64,000 bases of DNA from Rhizobium deserti (GTDB lineage: Bacteria; Pseudomonadota; Alphaproteobacteria; Rhizobiales; Rhizobiaceae): contig NZ_SMTL01000002.1 in assembly GCF_004358025.1 (NCBI RefSeq), positions 930,001-994,000 on the forward strand. The letters run 5' to 3'. Below the pieces are notes generated by a model. It did no database searches, was not told the origin of the DNA, and saw nothing but the letters and a program-made list of their open reading frames with translations. Below are positions 8,959-19,487 of the stretch, piece after piece; the first letter of the stretch is position 1, and each line of letters begins with the position of its first letter. Position numbers and translations under genes: made by a program.

Positions 8959-9848
8959 CCGCCGGCAATCCCGAGAAGCTCGGCATCGAGGCGATCGAGA
9001 AAATCCTGAGCAATTTCCTCACCCAGGCCGAGATCATGCGACCCGTAGCGCGACGCCACCCGGATATCAACGGAGGTGGTCTCGGCATCTTCGCGCAACC
9101 GGATGACGATATCGAAGCGCAGGCCGAGGATCAGCGTGCGGGTCTCGCCCTGCAGGAGGACGTCGCCGGCATTGCCGAATGCCGGCGTCACGGAGAGTTC
9201 CGGCCGCGGCAGCGGTATCGGCGCTACATCAGGCACAGCTGCCTGCTCGTCGCGAGGCGCCGCGCGGCTCGAAATGTCCGGCTCGACCAGCTCCATGCCT
9301 TCCCGCTTGGTGATGGTGATACGCGCCGAGGCCACCGCCTTCTGTATGCCCAGATAAACGCGATCGAGCGCCCCTTCGTAGCGCCGCCCGGTCAGCGCCG
9401 GATAGGCGGCGAACTGGGCACGGCGGTCCGCGGGCGTCACGCTGGATGGACGCGGCAGCCATTGCTGCCTTGCATCCGGTTGCGCAACCCAGGAGGGCGG
9501 ATCGGCAAGATCGGTGGAAATGTCGTAGAGCGCTGGCAGCGTGAAATACTGAAAGGCACCGGCGGCAACCGTGGTAAGCGGTATGGCCGCATAAACAATG
9601 CCCTTGGCCGCAGCCAAGCCACCTTCCGCCCCCACCTGCCAGAGCCGCATCAGGCCGACCAGGGAAAGCGGCAAAGAGGCTGCGGCAATTGCCGCCGCCA
9701 GGAAAAGCAGCGCCAGGAAGTCCGGCTCGGTCAAGGGCCCGAAGCGATGTGCCAGGCTGGCGATCGCCGCCAGTAGGAGCGCTGCAAAGGCGAGCCGGCG
9801 ACCGGCAAAGGCGGACTGGGAAACTGGCCGGACGAAACGGACGGTCAT
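8955..9848 (-). CDS. DUF1499 family membrane protein
   Basis: 297 residues. Three hydrophobic segments in the first 120 residues (about 17-35, 42-65 and 83-103) are followed by a soluble DUF1499-type domain with the conserved pattern of two beta-rich halves; SVDIRVASRYGSHDLG lies near the C-terminus. A proline/acid-rich linker (about 195-220) splits the domain. Function of the family is unknown. The gene stands alone on the minus strand, convergent with the MBL hydrolase. Confidence 0.75.
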   Translation of the reverse strand: MTVRFVRPVSQSAFAGRRLAFAALLLAAIASLAHRFGPLTEPDFLALLFLAAAIAAASLPLSLVGLMRLWQVGAEGGLAAAKGIVYAAIPLTTVAAGAFQYFTLPALYDISTDLADPPSWVAQPDARQQWLPRPSSVTPADRRAQFAAYPALTGRRYEGALDRVYLGIQKAVASARITITKREGMELVEPDISSRAAPRDEQAAVPDVAPIPLPRPELSVTPAFGNAGDVLLQGETRTLILGLRFDIVIRLREDAETTSVDIRVASRYGSHDLGLGEEIAQDFLDRLDAELLGIAGG

Positions 9849-9966
9849 CGAATCGGATCTGGCTCCAGGCGAAGGCTTTGCTTCTTTCTAAAGCAGCTTG
9901 AGGGGGAAGGAAATCGTCCATTTGAGACGCGGCCGCCAAGAACAAGCGAACGCCGCCCTGCGCGGC

Positions 9967-10398
9967 TCAGAAATTCTTCATGTTGAAATGGGGAATGGCG
10001 ACGTCGAGGAACTCGTCGCCATAGGCCTTAAAGCCGAAACGCTCATAAAGACCCATCTTGTCGCTCTGGGCGGCAAGGTGAAAGCGATTGCCGCGAGCCT
10101 CCCGATGCGCGTCCATCGCATAGCACAACATGGCGCTGGCAATGCCCTTGCCGCGCCAAGCCATGCCAACGACGACGCGGCCGATCTTAACATACTCTTC
10201 CGCGTAGATGATCCGCAGCGCACCGGCCACTTCGCCCGCCTGGATGGCGACTACGTGGAAGGCGGTGAAATCGTCGGCATCGAACTCCTCCTCCGGCGGT
10301 ACATTCTGCTCCAGGATGAACACCTCGCGGCGCAGCCGGAAGCCTTCGTTGCACAGCATGCTGAAGACGGGAACGGTCAGGACGGTCGGCGCGGTCAT
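9967..10398 (-). CDS. GNAT family N-acetyltransferase (YjcF/ElaA-like)
   Basis: 143-residue single-domain acetyltransferase. The N-terminal pattern (LRREVFILEQNVPPEEEFDADD, in part) is typical of the YjcF/ElaA subgroup. The acetyl-CoA loop is RGKGIA at about 78-83, and YERFGF near the C-terminus is the usual GNAT motif B end. The start overlaps the ppdK stop by 4 bp, so it is probably co-transcribed with ppdK. The substrate is unknown. Confidence 0.85.
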   Translation of the reverse strand: MTAPTVLTVPVFSMLCNEGFRLRREVFILEQNVPPEEEFDADDFTAFHVVAIQAGEVAGALRIIYAEEYVKIGRVVVGMAWRGKGIASAMLCYAMDAHREARGNRFHLAAQSDKMGLYERFGFKAYGDEFLDVAIPHFNMKNF

Positions 10399-13067
10399 GT
10401 CTTCCTGCGTTCAATAGCTGCCTGGGCTGCCGCAAGCCGGGCGATCGGCACCCGGAACGGCGAGCATGAGACATAATCGAGATCCGCATGCTCGCAAAAG
10501 CGGATCGACGCCGGATCCCCGCCGTGTTCGCCGCAGATACCCAGCTTGAGATCCTTGCGGGTGCGCCGCCCGCGCTCGGCGGCGATCTGGATCAATTCGC
10601 CGACACCGTCGAAATCGAGCGAAACGAAGGGATCGTGCTCGATAATGCCTTTCCTCTGATAGGTCGGGATGAAGGAGGCGGCATCGTCACGGGAGATTCC
10701 GAAGGTGGTCTGGGTCAGGTCATTGGTGCCGAAGGAAAAGAATTCCGCCGTTTCGGCAATCACATGAGCGCGAAGTGCTGCCCGCGGCAGTTCGATCATG
10801 GTGCCGGCCTGATAGGCGATGTTACGGCCGGTCTCTTGAGTCACCTGGTCGGCGACCCGGTCGATGACACCTTTCACGTAATCGAGTTCCGCCCGCAGCC
10901 CGACCAGCGGCACCAGGATTTCCAGCTCGACCGGTTCCCCCGTTTCCTTAGCGGCAGCGACCGCGGCCTCGAAGATCGCTCGGGCCTGAATTTCGGCGAT
11001 TTCCGGATAGGAAATGGCCAGCCGGCATCCGCGATGACCGAGCATGGGGTTGAACTCGTGCAGCGCGTCGATGCGGCGGGCGAGAAAGGCCGGCGGCATG
11101 TCCATGGCGCGCGCGACATCGGCAATTTCCGCCTCGGTCTTCGGCAGGAATTCGTGCAAAGGCGGATCGAGAAGCCGGATCGTTACCGGTAGGCCGTGCA
11201 TGATCGAAAAGATTTCGGTGAAGTCCGAGCGCTGAAACGGCAGCAGCTTGGCAAGCGCGGCGCGGCGACCTGTTTCATCCTCGGCGAGGATCATTTCCCG
11301 CATGGCGTGGATCCGCTCGCCCTCGAAGAACATATGCTCCGTGCGGCAAAGGCCTATGCCTTCGGCGCCGAAGGAGCGCGCCGCGCGGGCATCCTGCGGC
11401 GTGTCGGCATTGGTGCGCACCGCCATGCGGCGGGTCCCGTCGGCCCAGACCATCAGCTTGCCGAAATCACCCGAAAGCGCCGGCTGGATCATCGACACGG
11501 CGCCCTTCAGCACCTGTCCCGAGGAGCCGTCGATAGTGATGACATCGCCGCGTCGAAGGGTCACGCCGCCGACCCCGGTCAGCACCTCGTTGCGCAGATC
11601 AACACGCATGGAACCGGCACCGACCACGCAAGGAATGCCCATGCCGCGGGCGACTACGGCCGCATGGCTGGTCATGCCGCCGCGGGTGGTGAGGATTCCT
11701 TGCGCGGCATGCATGCCGTGAATGTCTTCGGGACTGGTCTCGATCCGCACCAGGATGACCTTGCGGCCCTCCTCTTCCGCATCGACCGCCTGTTCCGGTG
11801 TGAAGACAATCTCCCCCGTCGCCGCACCCGGAGACGCGGGCAGGCCGGCGCCGAGCACATGCCGCTCGACCCGCGGATCGATGGTCGGATGCAGAAGCTG
11901 GTCGAGCGATGCCGGTTCTATGCGGCAGACCGCCTCCTCCTGGCTGATCAGCCCTTCCTCCACCATGTCAACCGCAACCTTCAGGGCGGCGCGGGTGGTT
12001 CTCTTGCCGCAACGGGTCTGGAGCATCCAAAGCTTGCCCTGCTGGACGGTGAATTCGACGTCCTGCATGTCCCGGTAATGGGCTTCCAGCCGCTCGCAGA
12101 TTTGCCTGAATTCCTTAAAGGTTTCAGGCATCAGCTTTTCCATGGACGGCTTGTCGGACCCGGATGCAAGCCGACCTTCTTCCGTGATCGACTGCGGCGT
12201 GCGGATGCCGGCCACGACATCCTCCCCCTGCGCGTTGACCAGAAATTCCCCGTAAAGAGACTTGTCCCCGGTGGAGGGATTGCGGGTGAAGGCGACGCCG
12301 GTGGCCGAGGAGGAGCCGAGATTGCCGAAGACCATGGCCTGCACATTGACGGCCGTACCCCATTCTTCGGGAATGCGGTGGAGCATGCGGAAGGTGATGG
12401 CGCGGTGGTTCATCCAGCTGGAAAACACGGCGGCGATCGCCTTCCACAATTGCACATGCGGATCCTGCGGAAAGCCCTCCCCCAGTTCCTCCTTGATCAT
12501 CTGCTTGTAGAGGCCGACCACATGCTGCCATTCGACGGCGGAGAGTTCCGTATCGTAGTCATGGCCGAGCCTTGCCTTTTCATCCTCAAGGATTTCCTCG
12601 AAGATTTCGTGATCAAGGCCCATCACCACATCGGCGTACATCTGGATGAAGCGGCGATAGCTGTCCCAGGCAAAGCGGGCATCGCCGGCATCATGGCCGA
12701 GCGCCTGGACCGTCTCGTCATTGAGGCCGAGATTGAGCACCGTATCCATCATGCCCGGCATGGAAGCGCGAGCGCCGGAGCGAACCGACAGAAGCAGCGG
12801 GCGGGACCGGCCGCCGAAGACGCGTCCCGTCAGCTGTTCCATTGCCGCTATGCCCTGCAGCACTTCCGGCTTGAGATCCTCCGGCAGCGTTTTCTGGTTG
12901 TGGAAGTAATGCGTGCAGGCGTCGCAGATGATCGTCAGACCCGGAGGTACCGGCAGGCCGAGGCTCGCCATTTCAGCCAGATGCGCTCCCTTGCCCCCCA
13001 GTCGTTCCACATCCGCGGCACGACCCTCCGCCTCGCCACCGCCGAAGCGATAGACCCATTTTGACAT
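10395..13067 (-). CDS. ppdK: Pyruvate, phosphate dikinase
   Basis: Interconverts pyruvate + ATP + Pi and PEP + AMP + PPi in the cytoplasm; in rhizobia it supports gluconeogenic and anaplerotic flux. At 890 residues it has the full family length. The N-terminal ATP-grasp domain starts KWVYRFGGGEAEG. The swivelling phosphohistidine domain holds GGMTSHAAVVARG, with the catalytic His at residue 468. The C-terminal PEP/pyruvate barrel ends with the catalytic CSPFRVP (Cys868). It is followed by a GNAT gene with a 4-bp overlap. Confidence 0.97.
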   Translation of the reverse strand: MSKWVYRFGGGEAEGRAADVERLGGKGAHLAEMASLGLPVPPGLTIICDACTHYFHNQKTLPEDLKPEVLQGIAAMEQLTGRVFGGRSRPLLLSVRSGARASMPGMMDTVLNLGLNDETVQALGHDAGDARFAWDSYRRFIQMYADVVMGLDHEIFEEILEDEKARLGHDYDTELSAVEWQHVVGLYKQMIKEELGEGFPQDPHVQLWKAIAAVFSSWMNHRAITFRMLHRIPEEWGTAVNVQAMVFGNLGSSSATGVAFTRNPSTGDKSLYGEFLVNAQGEDVVAGIRTPQSITEEGRLASGSDKPSMEKLMPETFKEFRQICERLEAHYRDMQDVEFTVQQGKLWMLQTRCGKRTTRAALKVAVDMVEEGLISQEEAVCRIEPASLDQLLHPTIDPRVERHVLGAGLPASPGAATGEIVFTPEQAVDAEEEGRKVILVRIETSPEDIHGMHAAQGILTTRGGMTSHAAVVARGMGIPCVVGAGSMRVDLRNEVLTGVGGVTLRRGDVITIDGSSGQVLKGAVSMIQPALSGDFGKLMVWADGTRRMAVRTNADTPQDARAARSFGAEGIGLCRTEHMFFEGERIHAMREMILAEDETGRRAALAKLLPFQRSDFTEIFSIMHGLPVTIRLLDPPLHEFLPKTEAEIADVARAMDMPPAFLARRIDALHEFNPMLGHRGCRLAISYPEIAEIQARAIFEAAVAAAKETGEPVELEILVPLVGLRAELDYVKGVIDRVADQVTQETGRNIAYQAGTMIELPRAALRAHVIAETAEFFSFGTNDLTQTTFGISRDDAASFIPTYQRKGIIEHDPFVSLDFDGVGELIQIAAERGRRTRKDLKLGICGEHGGDPASIRFCEHADLDYVSCSPFRVPIARLAAAQAAIERRKT

Positions 13068-13409
13068 GCCTGCTCTCCACCCAACGCAGCTGTACTCTCA
13101 GCATTTACAGCGTTTGTGTCAGTTTGGAAATCTATGAAGGCAGGATTATGTTGCAGCGCAGCAAAACGGCGAAGGAAAGAAGCTTTGCCGGGCCGGATCA
13201 CAGCGGCCCGGCAAAGCTTTTCCGCACAGGACAGGAAACCCGTGCGGGGGGTTCGGTGACGGGCTCAAGCCCCTGAGAATGAAGTATTCCAGCACCACAT
13301 TGCACTGTCCAATAATGCGACATCTTCACGCGGTTGCATAGGCCGGCTTTGCACCATTATTGGTGACATGCGTCGTTCGACGTAGCGGCTACGGCAAATC
13401 AGCCAGGCC
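13068..13409. other. 342-bp intergenic region between smc and ppdK
   Basis: No convincing gene. It holds a long hairpin at 13180-13219 (annotated separately), a 9-bp inverted repeat (CCAATAATG at 13309-13317 and its complement at 13355-13363) and the 15-mer TTGCATAGGCCGGCT at 13334-13348, which recurs at 21056. The ppdK promoter should lie in the first 110 bases (minus strand). No clear -35/-10 pair was picked out. Confidence 0.6.
13180..13219 (-). terminator. Long hairpin, probable smc transcription terminator
   Basis: A perfect 16-bp stem (13180-13195 with 13204-13219) around an 8-base loop. On the minus strand it is followed by the pyrimidine run CTTTCCTT, on the plus strand only by TTCC. 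That fits termination of smc-strand transcripts ahead of ppdK. Confidence 0.6.
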
Positions 13410-16400
13410 TCAGCTGGCCTCGCGCAGCAGTTCGGCAGCCTGCAGATCGACCGAGACCAGCTGCGACACGCCCTGCTCTGCCATGGTGACCCCGAACAGG
13501 CGGTTCATGCGTGCCATGGTGATGGGATTGTGGGTTATGATGACGAAGCGGGTCTCGGTGGAGGCGGCCATTTCGTCCATCAGGTTGCAATAGCGCTCGA
13601 CATTGTGGTCGTCGAGCGGTGCATCGACCTCGTCCAGCACGCAAATCGGCGCCGGATTGGTGAGGAATACGGCAAAGATCAGCGCCATGGCCGTCAGTGC
13701 CTGCTCGCCGCCCGAAAGCAGGGTCATGGTCTGCGGCTTCTTGCCGGGAGGACGCGCCAGGATTTCCAGCCCCGCCTCAAGCGGATCGTCGGACTCGATC
13801 AACTGCAACTCCGCCGTGCCGCCACCAAAGAGATGGGTAAAGAGCCGCTGGAACTGCCCATTGACGATGCCGAAGGCGGCAAGAAGCCGCTCGCGGCCTT
13901 CGCGATTGAGGCTCTGGATCGCGCCGCGCAGTTTGCGGATGGCATCGATGACGTCGTCGCGCTCACGGATCAGCGTAGCCAGCTTGTCTGACAACTCCTT
14001 CTGCTCCTCGTCCGCCCGCAGATTGACGGCGCCGAGCCGCTCACGTTCTATCTTCAGGCGGTCGACCTCCCGTTCGATCTCGCGCATGTCGGGCAAAGGC
14101 GCGCCAGGCACGAGGCCGGCCAGCCGAAGCACCTCATGCGGTTCGACGCCGAGCGCCTCGCGGATGCGATTTTCGCCCTCGTGACGCTTTTCAGCGGCCG
14201 AAACGAGGCGCTCCTCAGCCCGCCCGCGCTTTTCGCGAGCTTCGGCGAGTTCCGACAGGGCAGTCGCCGCCAGCCGGTCCGCATCCCGCTGGCGCGTTTC
14301 GGCTTCCACCAGCCTGTCGCTGGCGGCACGACGGCTGGCTTCTGCCTTCTGCAGCTCGCTCAACAGGGCACGGCGCTTGTCGTCGAACTCCTCCGGCGCG
14401 ACCTCGAGATCCATGATCTCCCCGCGCGCCTCTTCCTCCCGTTCGCGCAGGCTGGCTATGTGATCCGCGGCGCTGGCGGCACGGGCCGTCCAGGAGGCAC
14501 GCTCCTGGGCAATGGCCGACAGGCGCCGGCGGCGGGCTTCCGTCTCGCGGCTGAGCCCTTCATAGCGGGCGCGGGCTTCTGCGAGCAGGCCCCTATCGGT
14601 CGCCACTACGGCCTGCTGTTGCTGCAGCCGGGTCTCGAGGGCAGATATGTCCGGCGCCTCCTCAAGTTCCGCGCGGGCATTTTCCTCCTGCAGGCCGAGA
14701 TCCTCGATCTGCCCCTGCAACTGGCTCATCGCTTCTGCAACCACGTCCCGCCGGCGGGTGAGGTCGCCAGCGGCACGCTCGGCGGCGGCCAATGCGTCGC
14801 GTGCTTCCGCGAGCTGGCGGGCGGCAAACCGGCCGCGATCGCGCAGATCGGCAAGTTGCTTCTCCTGCGCGGCAATCTCGGCTGCCGCTTCGGAGAGCAC
14901 CGCCTGCGCTTCCGAGAGCATGATGCGGGCCTCGTCGATCTCGCCTTCCAGCTCCGACAGGCGGTTCTTCTGCGAAAGACGCAAGGCTGCCGCACCCGGC
15001 GCCTCCGAGCCCGTCATATGGCCGTCCCACCGATAGACCGCGCCCTCCCTGGTGACCAGCCTCTGGCCCGGCAGCAGCCGCGGCATCAGTGCTTCCGCTT
15101 CGGATGCCCCGCCGACCACGCCGATCTGCGCCAGGCGGCGGCGAAGTTCCGGCGGCGCCGTCACCCGATCGATCAGCGGCTCGACGCCCTCGGGGAGTTG
15201 CGGGTCGCCGCTGCCGTCTCCGTTGAGCGCCCAGTAAGCCGGAGCCGCGGGATCCACAGGCGTTTCCAGGTCGTCGCCAAGTGCGGCACCCAGCGCTGCC
15301 TCGAATCCCCGATCGACGCGGATCATATCGGCGACAGGCGGAAAGGCGCCGGATGCGGCGCCGGCGGCGAGCATGCGGGAAATCGTTCGCGCTTCCGTTT
15401 CGAAGCCGTTCAGTGCCGAGCGGGCGGACTCCACCGGACCACGGGCGGCCAGTTCGCCGGCCCTCGCTGAGGCAAGCCCCGCTTCGGCATCCTCGGCTGC
15501 GACCGCTGCGTCTTCCACAGCCATTTCCGCCGCTTCGACTGCTTCCCGCTTTTCCGCCGGATCATCCAGACGCTCCAGCCGCTCGTTGACGGCGTCCCGT
15601 TCTGCTGTCGCATCCGCCAGCTGCCGGTCCAGACGTTGACGGCGCTCGGCCAAGTCGCGGATCTGGCGTTCGAGCTGATTGCGACCGGCAGCCGCTTCGG
15701 CCTTCTCGGCCGTGAGGGATGCAAAAGATCTTTCGCTCTCCGACAACGCGGCCGCGGCGGCTTTGAAGGCTTCGCGAAGCTCTTCCCCCTCCGAGCCGGA
15801 ATCGGTCAGCATGTCGCTGATCTCCGCCTCTTCCTGCGCAAGGCGGTCCAGGAAGGCCGTGTTGTCGGCGGCCAGCCGCTCCTCGCGGCGGATGTCTTCG
15901 GAAAGCTGGGCAAGCCGGCGGGTCAGTTCGTCGCGGCGCTTCAACAGCCGGTTTGCTTCTTCCTCCAGCTGCCCCTGGGCGATCTGTAGCCGCTGCAGTG
16001 CAGCGCCTGCCCTGGCCTCCTCCTCGCGCAGTTCCGGCAGTTTCAGGCTGGCGATCGCCTGGTCCTTGGCGGCCTGCATCTGTACCTGCGCCTTTTCAGC
16101 GACGATGTTGGTGGCCTGATTGAGCGCCGTTGCCGCCTCGGCTTCCGCGTCCCGCGCTTGCACGAAACGGATATGCAAAAGCATCGCCTCGCGGGCGCGG
16201 ATATCGGCCGACAGCATCTTGAACCGGTTGGCCTGGCGGGCCTGGCGCTTCAGGCTTTCTATCTGGCTTTCCAGCTGGGCAACGACATCTTCCAGCCGCT
16301 CAAGATTGCCTTCCGCGCCCCGCAGGCGCAGCTCAGCCTCGTGACGGCGGGAATGGAGGCCAGAAATGCCGGCCGCCTCTTCCAGAAGCTGCCGCCTTGC

Positions 16401-16874
16401 CTGCGGCTTTGCCTGGATCAGCTCGCCGATCCGCCCCTGCCCCACCATGGAGGGCGAGCGGGCGCCGGTCGAGGCGTCGGCAAACAGAAGCTGAACATCC
16501 TTGGCGCGCGCTTCCTTGCCATTGATGCGGTAAATGGAGCCGGATTCCCGCTCGATCCGCCGGGTGACCTGGATTTCATCCGCGTCGTTGAAGCCGGCCG
16601 GGGCGGTGTGATCGGAATTGTCGAGGTAGAGGCCGACTTCGGCCGTGTTGCGGGCGGGGCGATTGCCGGAGCCGGAGAAGATCACGTCGTCCATGCCGGA
16701 CGCACGCATGTTCTTGTAGGAGTTCTCCCCCATCACCCAGCGCAGCGCTTCAACAAGATTGGACTTGCCGCAGCCATTCGGGCCAACCACGCCGGTCAGC
16801 CCGCGCTCGATGAAGAATTCCGTCGGCTCGACGAAGGACTTGAAGCCGACAAGCCGCAGCTTGTTGAACTTCAT
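13410..16874 (-). CDS. smc: Chromosome segregation ATPase SMC
   Basis: Condensin core subunit that compacts and segregates the chromosome with ScpA/ScpB. 1154 residues. Walker [10 protein letters not shown] is at 31-39. Two long heptad-rich coiled-coil arms (about 165-490 and 650-1000) flank a hinge at about 495-640. The signature LSGGEQ starts at 1053, and Walker [10 protein letters not shown] lies about 1079-1087. The start ATG has an AAGGAG ribosome site 8 bases upstream that lies within a hairpin. It follows the DsbA-like gene by 33 bp on the same strand. Confidence 0.97.
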   Translation of the reverse strand: MKFNKLRLVGFKSFVEPTEFFIERGLTGVVGPNGCGKSNLVEALRWVMGENSYKNMRASGMDDVIFSGSGNRPARNTAEVGLYLDNSDHTAPAGFNDADEIQVTRRIERESGSIYRINGKEARAKDVQLLFADASTGARSPSMVGQGRIGELIQAKPQARRQLLEEAAGISGLHSRRHEAELRLRGAEGNLERLEDVVAQLESQIESLKRQARQANRFKMLSADIRAREAMLLHIRFVQARDAEAEAATALNQATNIVAEKAQVQMQAAKDQAIASLKLPELREEEARAGAALQRLQIAQGQLEEEANRLLKRRDELTRRLAQLSEDIRREERLAADNTAFLDRLAQEEAEISDMLTDSGSEGEELREAFKAAAAALSESERSFASLTAEKAEAAAGRNQLERQIRDLAERRQRLDRQLADATAERDAVNERLERLDDPAEKREAVEAAEMAVEDAAVAAEDAEAGLASARAGELAARGPVESARSALNGFETEARTISRMLAAGAASGAFPPVADMIRVDRGFEAALGAALGDDLETPVDPAAPAYWALNGDGSGDPQLPEGVEPLIDRVTAPPELRRRLAQIGVVGGASEAEALMPRLLPGQRLVTREGAVYRWDGHMTGSEAPGAAALRLSQKNRLSELEGEIDEARIMLSEAQAVLSEAAAEIAAQEKQLADLRDRGRFAARQLAEARDALAAAERAAGDLTRRRDVVAEAMSQLQGQIEDLGLQEENARAELEEAPDISALETRLQQQQAVVATDRGLLAEARARYEGLSRETEARRRRLSAIAQERASWTARAASAADHIASLREREEEARGEIMDLEVAPEEFDDKRRALLSELQKAEASRRAASDRLVEAETRQRDADRLAATALSELAEAREKRGRAEERLVSAAEKRHEGENRIREALGVEPHEVLRLAGLVPGAPLPDMREIEREVDRLKIERERLGAVNLRADEEQKELSDKLATLIRERDDVIDAIRKLRGAIQSLNREGRERLLAAFGIVNGQFQRLFTHLFGGGTAELQLIESDDPLEAGLEILARPPGKKPQTMTLLSGGEQALTAMALIFAVFLTNPAPICVLDEVDAPLDDHNVERYCNLMDEMAASTETRFVIITHNPITMARMNRLFGVTMAEQGVSQLVSVDLQAAELLREAS

Positions 16875-16877
16875 GGC

Positions 16878-16899
16878 GCCCTCTCCTTGCGAAGAGGGC
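16878..16899 (-). promoter_or_regulatory. Hairpin containing the smc ribosome-binding site
   Basis: On the minus strand GCCCTCT (16899-16893) pairs with AGAGGGC (16884-16878) around an 8-base loop. The AAGGAG Shine-Dalgarno (16888-16883) spans the loop and the first pairs of the 3' arm, just ahead of the smc ATG at 16874. The structure may modulate smc translation or act as an intercistronic processing or attenuation site after the DsbA-like gene. Confidence 0.4.
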
Positions 16900-16907
16900 C
16901 ATGCCGT

Positions 16908-17651
16908 TTAGAGCAGTCCGTCGATGAGCTTCGACATGGATTCAACCGACATGTCCCCGGAATATTTCTTTCCGCCGATGAAGAAGGTTGGGGTGGAGTT
17001 GACGCCGAAGTCCGCGGTCCCCCTCTTCACGACGGCATTCACTTCATCGAGAAGCTTCTGGTTCGTCAAGCAGGCTTCGAAACTCTCCTGTGAGTAACCG
17101 GCCAGTTTGACCGTCTGGAGAAGCGCGGCGCGAACATTGCCGTCCTGCGGTGAAGCCCAGGAGCGCTGCTGCTTGAAGAGCATGGAGACCATCGGGAAAT
17201 ACTGGGCCGGCGTCGCCAGAGCCTTCGGGTCCTGCGGGCTGCAGCGGGCGAGCATAAAGGCTGCCGTTGCGACGGGATCGAAGGGAAATTCGCGGATGAC
17301 GAAGCGCGCCTTGCCCGTATCGATGTACTTGGTCTTGATCGTATCGAATGTAGTGTTGTGAAAATGGGCGCAATGCGGGCAGGTCATCGACATGTATTCG
17401 ACGATCACCACCTTGGCATTCGCATCGCCAAGCACCATTTCCGGCAACGGGCCGGGCTTCAGCACCTCGGCCATGTCCACATCACCTTGCGCTTCAGGTT
17501 CTTCCTGCGCGAATGCCTGCGAAATGCCGAGCGGCAAGGCCAGGCTGACAGCGGTGACGGCAACCCCGCCGAGAAGCGCGCGCCTGGTCAAAGTCATATC
17601 GTTCAGCAGCATGAAACACCCGTGTGCGAGAGATGAATTAGAGTTCGACAT
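16908..17651 (-). CDS. DsbA-family thiol-disulfide oxidoreductase (periplasmic)
   Basis: Thioredoxin-fold oxidoreductase with the active site CPHC and a cis-proline loop ([10 protein letters not shown]), ending in an [10 protein letters not shown] tail. The signal region contains LTRRALLGG followed by a hydrophobic stretch and AFAQEE, consistent with Sec or Tat export. Start choice is uncertain. GTG/TTG starts further upstream exist. ATG 17651 (247 residues) has GGAGG 12 bases upstream. ATG 17612 (234 residues) gives a more usual signal peptide but has no clear ribosome site. It probably forms or repairs disulfides in exported proteins. It lies upstream of smc on the same strand. Confidence 0.88.
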   Translation of the reverse strand: MSNSNSSLAHGCFMLLNDMTLTRRALLGGVAVTAVSLALPLGISQAFAQEEPEAQGDVDMAEVLKPGPLPEMVLGDANAKVVIVEYMSMTCPHCAHFHNTTFDTIKTKYIDTGKARFVIREFPFDPVATAAFMLARCSPQDPKALATPAQYFPMVSMLFKQQRSWASPQDGNVRAALLQTVKLAGYSQESFEACLTNQKLLDEVNAVVKRGTADFGVNSTPTFFIGGKKYSGDMSVESMSKLIDGLL

Positions 17652-17754
17652 TCCGTATCGCGGCCTCCGTGGAGGAACAAGCCGTCGACCCGCAAATCTC
17701 TTCAAAGAATTGTGACAGATTGGGGCGACATCAAGAGCGGCGCAAATCTTTGCG

Positions 17755-18267
17755 TCAGGCTTTGCGTTTCTTCTGCAGAACCGCCGTGCCGAGCCTTTCG
17801 ACGGCCTTCTTCAAGGCATCGCTTTCGATCCCCTCCATCATGGTTTCGAGACGCTTTGCCGCCTCCCCCTTCAAGGGTTGCGGCTTGCGCGGATGCTTGA
17901 AGGTCTGTGCAACCGGTTTCTGCACGATGCGGATCTGGCGCACGGCCGGAAACCCGAAGAAACCGTTGATGCGGGCAATCAGTTCACCCTGAGCATGGCT
18001 CAAGAACAATGCTCGGGCACCTTCGCAGGCAATCGTCAGCACACCCGGCTGATGACCGCCCTCGCTATAGCCGTCGCTGCGCGGCCAGGCGATTTTTTCC
18101 GGTCGCGTGCAATCGGCGAAGTCCTCGCCGGCGATCTCGTCCCAGGATCCGAGGAGGGCTGTGGAAATTCCGGCACGCCGGGCAAGCACCGGATCGATGA
18201 TGCCGTTCGCCACTTCGGAAATCTGAAGCGCACCTTTTCTGATCGCTGCTTTTTTGGGAAGAGCCAT
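17755..18267 (-). CDS. DUF721 family protein (DciA-like)
   Basis: 170 residues. The first 110 residues match the DUF721 pattern (LLGSWDEIAG, then a central LTIACEGARALFLSHAQGELIARIN), a family that includes DciA, the helicase loader found in bacteria lacking DnaC. The rhizobial members are longer and their role is less certain. ATG 18267 is chosen because AAGGAC lies 9 bases ahead; a longer start at 18315 lacks a ribosome site. Divergent from mutY with 87 bp between. Confidence 0.82.
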   Translation of the reverse strand: MALPKKAAIRKGALQISEVANGIIDPVLARRAGISTALLGSWDEIAGEDFADCTRPEKIAWPRSDGYSEGGHQPGVLTIACEGARALFLSHAQGELIARINGFFGFPAVRQIRIVQKPVAQTFKHPRKPQPLKGEAAKRLETMMEGIESDALKKAVERLGTAVLQKKRKA

Positions 18268-18354
18268 TCTGCCGCTGTCCTTACGACACGCCGTTCTTGA
18301 TGCCGGCGCATTCATCGTCCAAGTATAGGGCATCTCATCCCTCAACGGCAAATC

Positions 18355-19452
18355 ATGCTCCAGACGTCCACCCAAACGCCTGCCCGGAACCTGCCGGACG
18401 CCCTGCTCACCTGGTATGACCGCCACCACCGGGACCTGCCCTGGCGGGTCAGCCCCGCGGCGGCAGCTGCCGGAAAACGTGCCGATCCCTACCATATATG
18501 GCTGTCGGAAGTGATGCTCCAGCAGACGACCGTGCAGGCGGTCAAACCCTATTTCTGGAAATTTCTGGGGCTCTGGCCGAAGGTCACCGATCTTGCCGCG
18601 GCCCCGGTCGAGGATGTCATGGCGGCCTGGGCGGGTCTCGGCTACTACGCCCGCGCCCGCAACCTGAAGAAATGCGCAGAGGCGGTGGCGACGGAGCATG
18701 GCGGCGCCTTTCCCGACACGGAACAAGGGCTGCGGGCGCTTCCGGGGATCGGCGACTATACCTCGGCGGCCGTCGCGGCGATCGCCTTCAACCGGCAGGC
18801 GGCAGTGATGGACGGCAATGTGGAGCGGGTGATCTCGCGGCTTTACGCCATCGACGCGCCGCTGCCGGGCTCCAAGTCGCTGATGAAGGCCAAGGTCACC
18901 GCTCTGACGCCGGCCGCGCGGCCCGGCGATTTCGCCCAGGCGATGATGGATCTCGGCGCGACGATCTGCACGCCGAAGCGTCCGGCCTGCGCAATCTGTC
19001 CCCTGCGGGACGATTGTCTCGCCTTTGCCGAACACGATCCGGAGCGCTTTCCGGTCAAAGCAGCAAAGAAGGAAAAGCCGGTGCGGCTGGGCGCGGCCTT
19101 CATCGCCGTGACCCCGGAAGGCGAGATCCTCCTGCGGCGTCGCGAGGAAAGCGGCCTTCTGGGCGGCATGACGGAAGTTCCCACCACCGCCTGGACATCG
19201 CGCGTGGACGGCGGCGCTACGGCGGCCCATGCTCCATTCGACGCCGACTGGGAGCCATGCGGCCTGGTGGTGCATGTCTTCACGCATTTTGAGCTGCGCC
19301 TGTCGATTTTCCGGGCCAAAACGAATAGGACAGACAAGCAGTCGACGGTCGGTTGGTGGGAGCCGGTCGAAAATCTTGAACGCCAAGCCTTGCCGACCGT
19401 GATGAAAAAGGCGATCAGCCAAGCCATCCCGCTCGCCTTCGCTCCACGCTGA
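18355..19452 (+). CDS. mutY: A/G-specific adenine DNA glycosylase MutY
   Basis: Removes adenine mispaired with 8-oxoguanine. 365 residues. The helix-hairpin-helix LPGIGDYTSAAVAAIAF (about 126-142) precedes DGNVERVISRL, which carries the catalytic Asp. The 4Fe-4S cluster is C-x6-C-x2-C-x5-C at Cys205, 212, 215 and 221. The C-terminal third is the NUDIX-like 8-oxoG recognition domain. Divergent from the DUF721 gene and followed by a HAD gene 35 bp downstream. Confidence 0.96.
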   Translation: MLQTSTQTPARNLPDALLTWYDRHHRDLPWRVSPAAAAAGKRADPYHIWLSEVMLQQTTVQAVKPYFWKFLGLWPKVTDLAAAPVEDVMAAWAGLGYYARARNLKKCAEAVATEHGGAFPDTEQGLRALPGIGDYTSAAVAAIAFNRQAAVMDGNVERVISRLYAIDAPLPGSKSLMKAKVTALTPAARPGDFAQAMMDLGATICTPKRPACAICPLRDDCLAFAEHDPERFPVKAAKKEKPVRLGAAFIAVTPEGEILLRRREESGLLGGMTEVPTTAWTSRVDGGATAAHAPFDADWEPCGLVVHVFTHFELRLSIFRAKTNRTDKQSTVGWWEPVENLERQALPTVMKKAISQAIPLAFAPR

Positions 19453-19487
19453 AGCGAAACCCAGCATCCGAGACTTCAGGAACCGTC

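Noticed and set aside
11196..13064. 622-codon plus-strand frame opposite ppdK
   Set aside because: Exact antisense shadow of ppdK in GC-rich DNA. It has no domain pattern and is rich in His, Gly, Arg and Ala.
14136..15470. 444-codon plus-strand frame opposite smc
   Set aside because: Antisense of the coiled-coil region, composition-driven. smc has both ATPase motifs and hinge.
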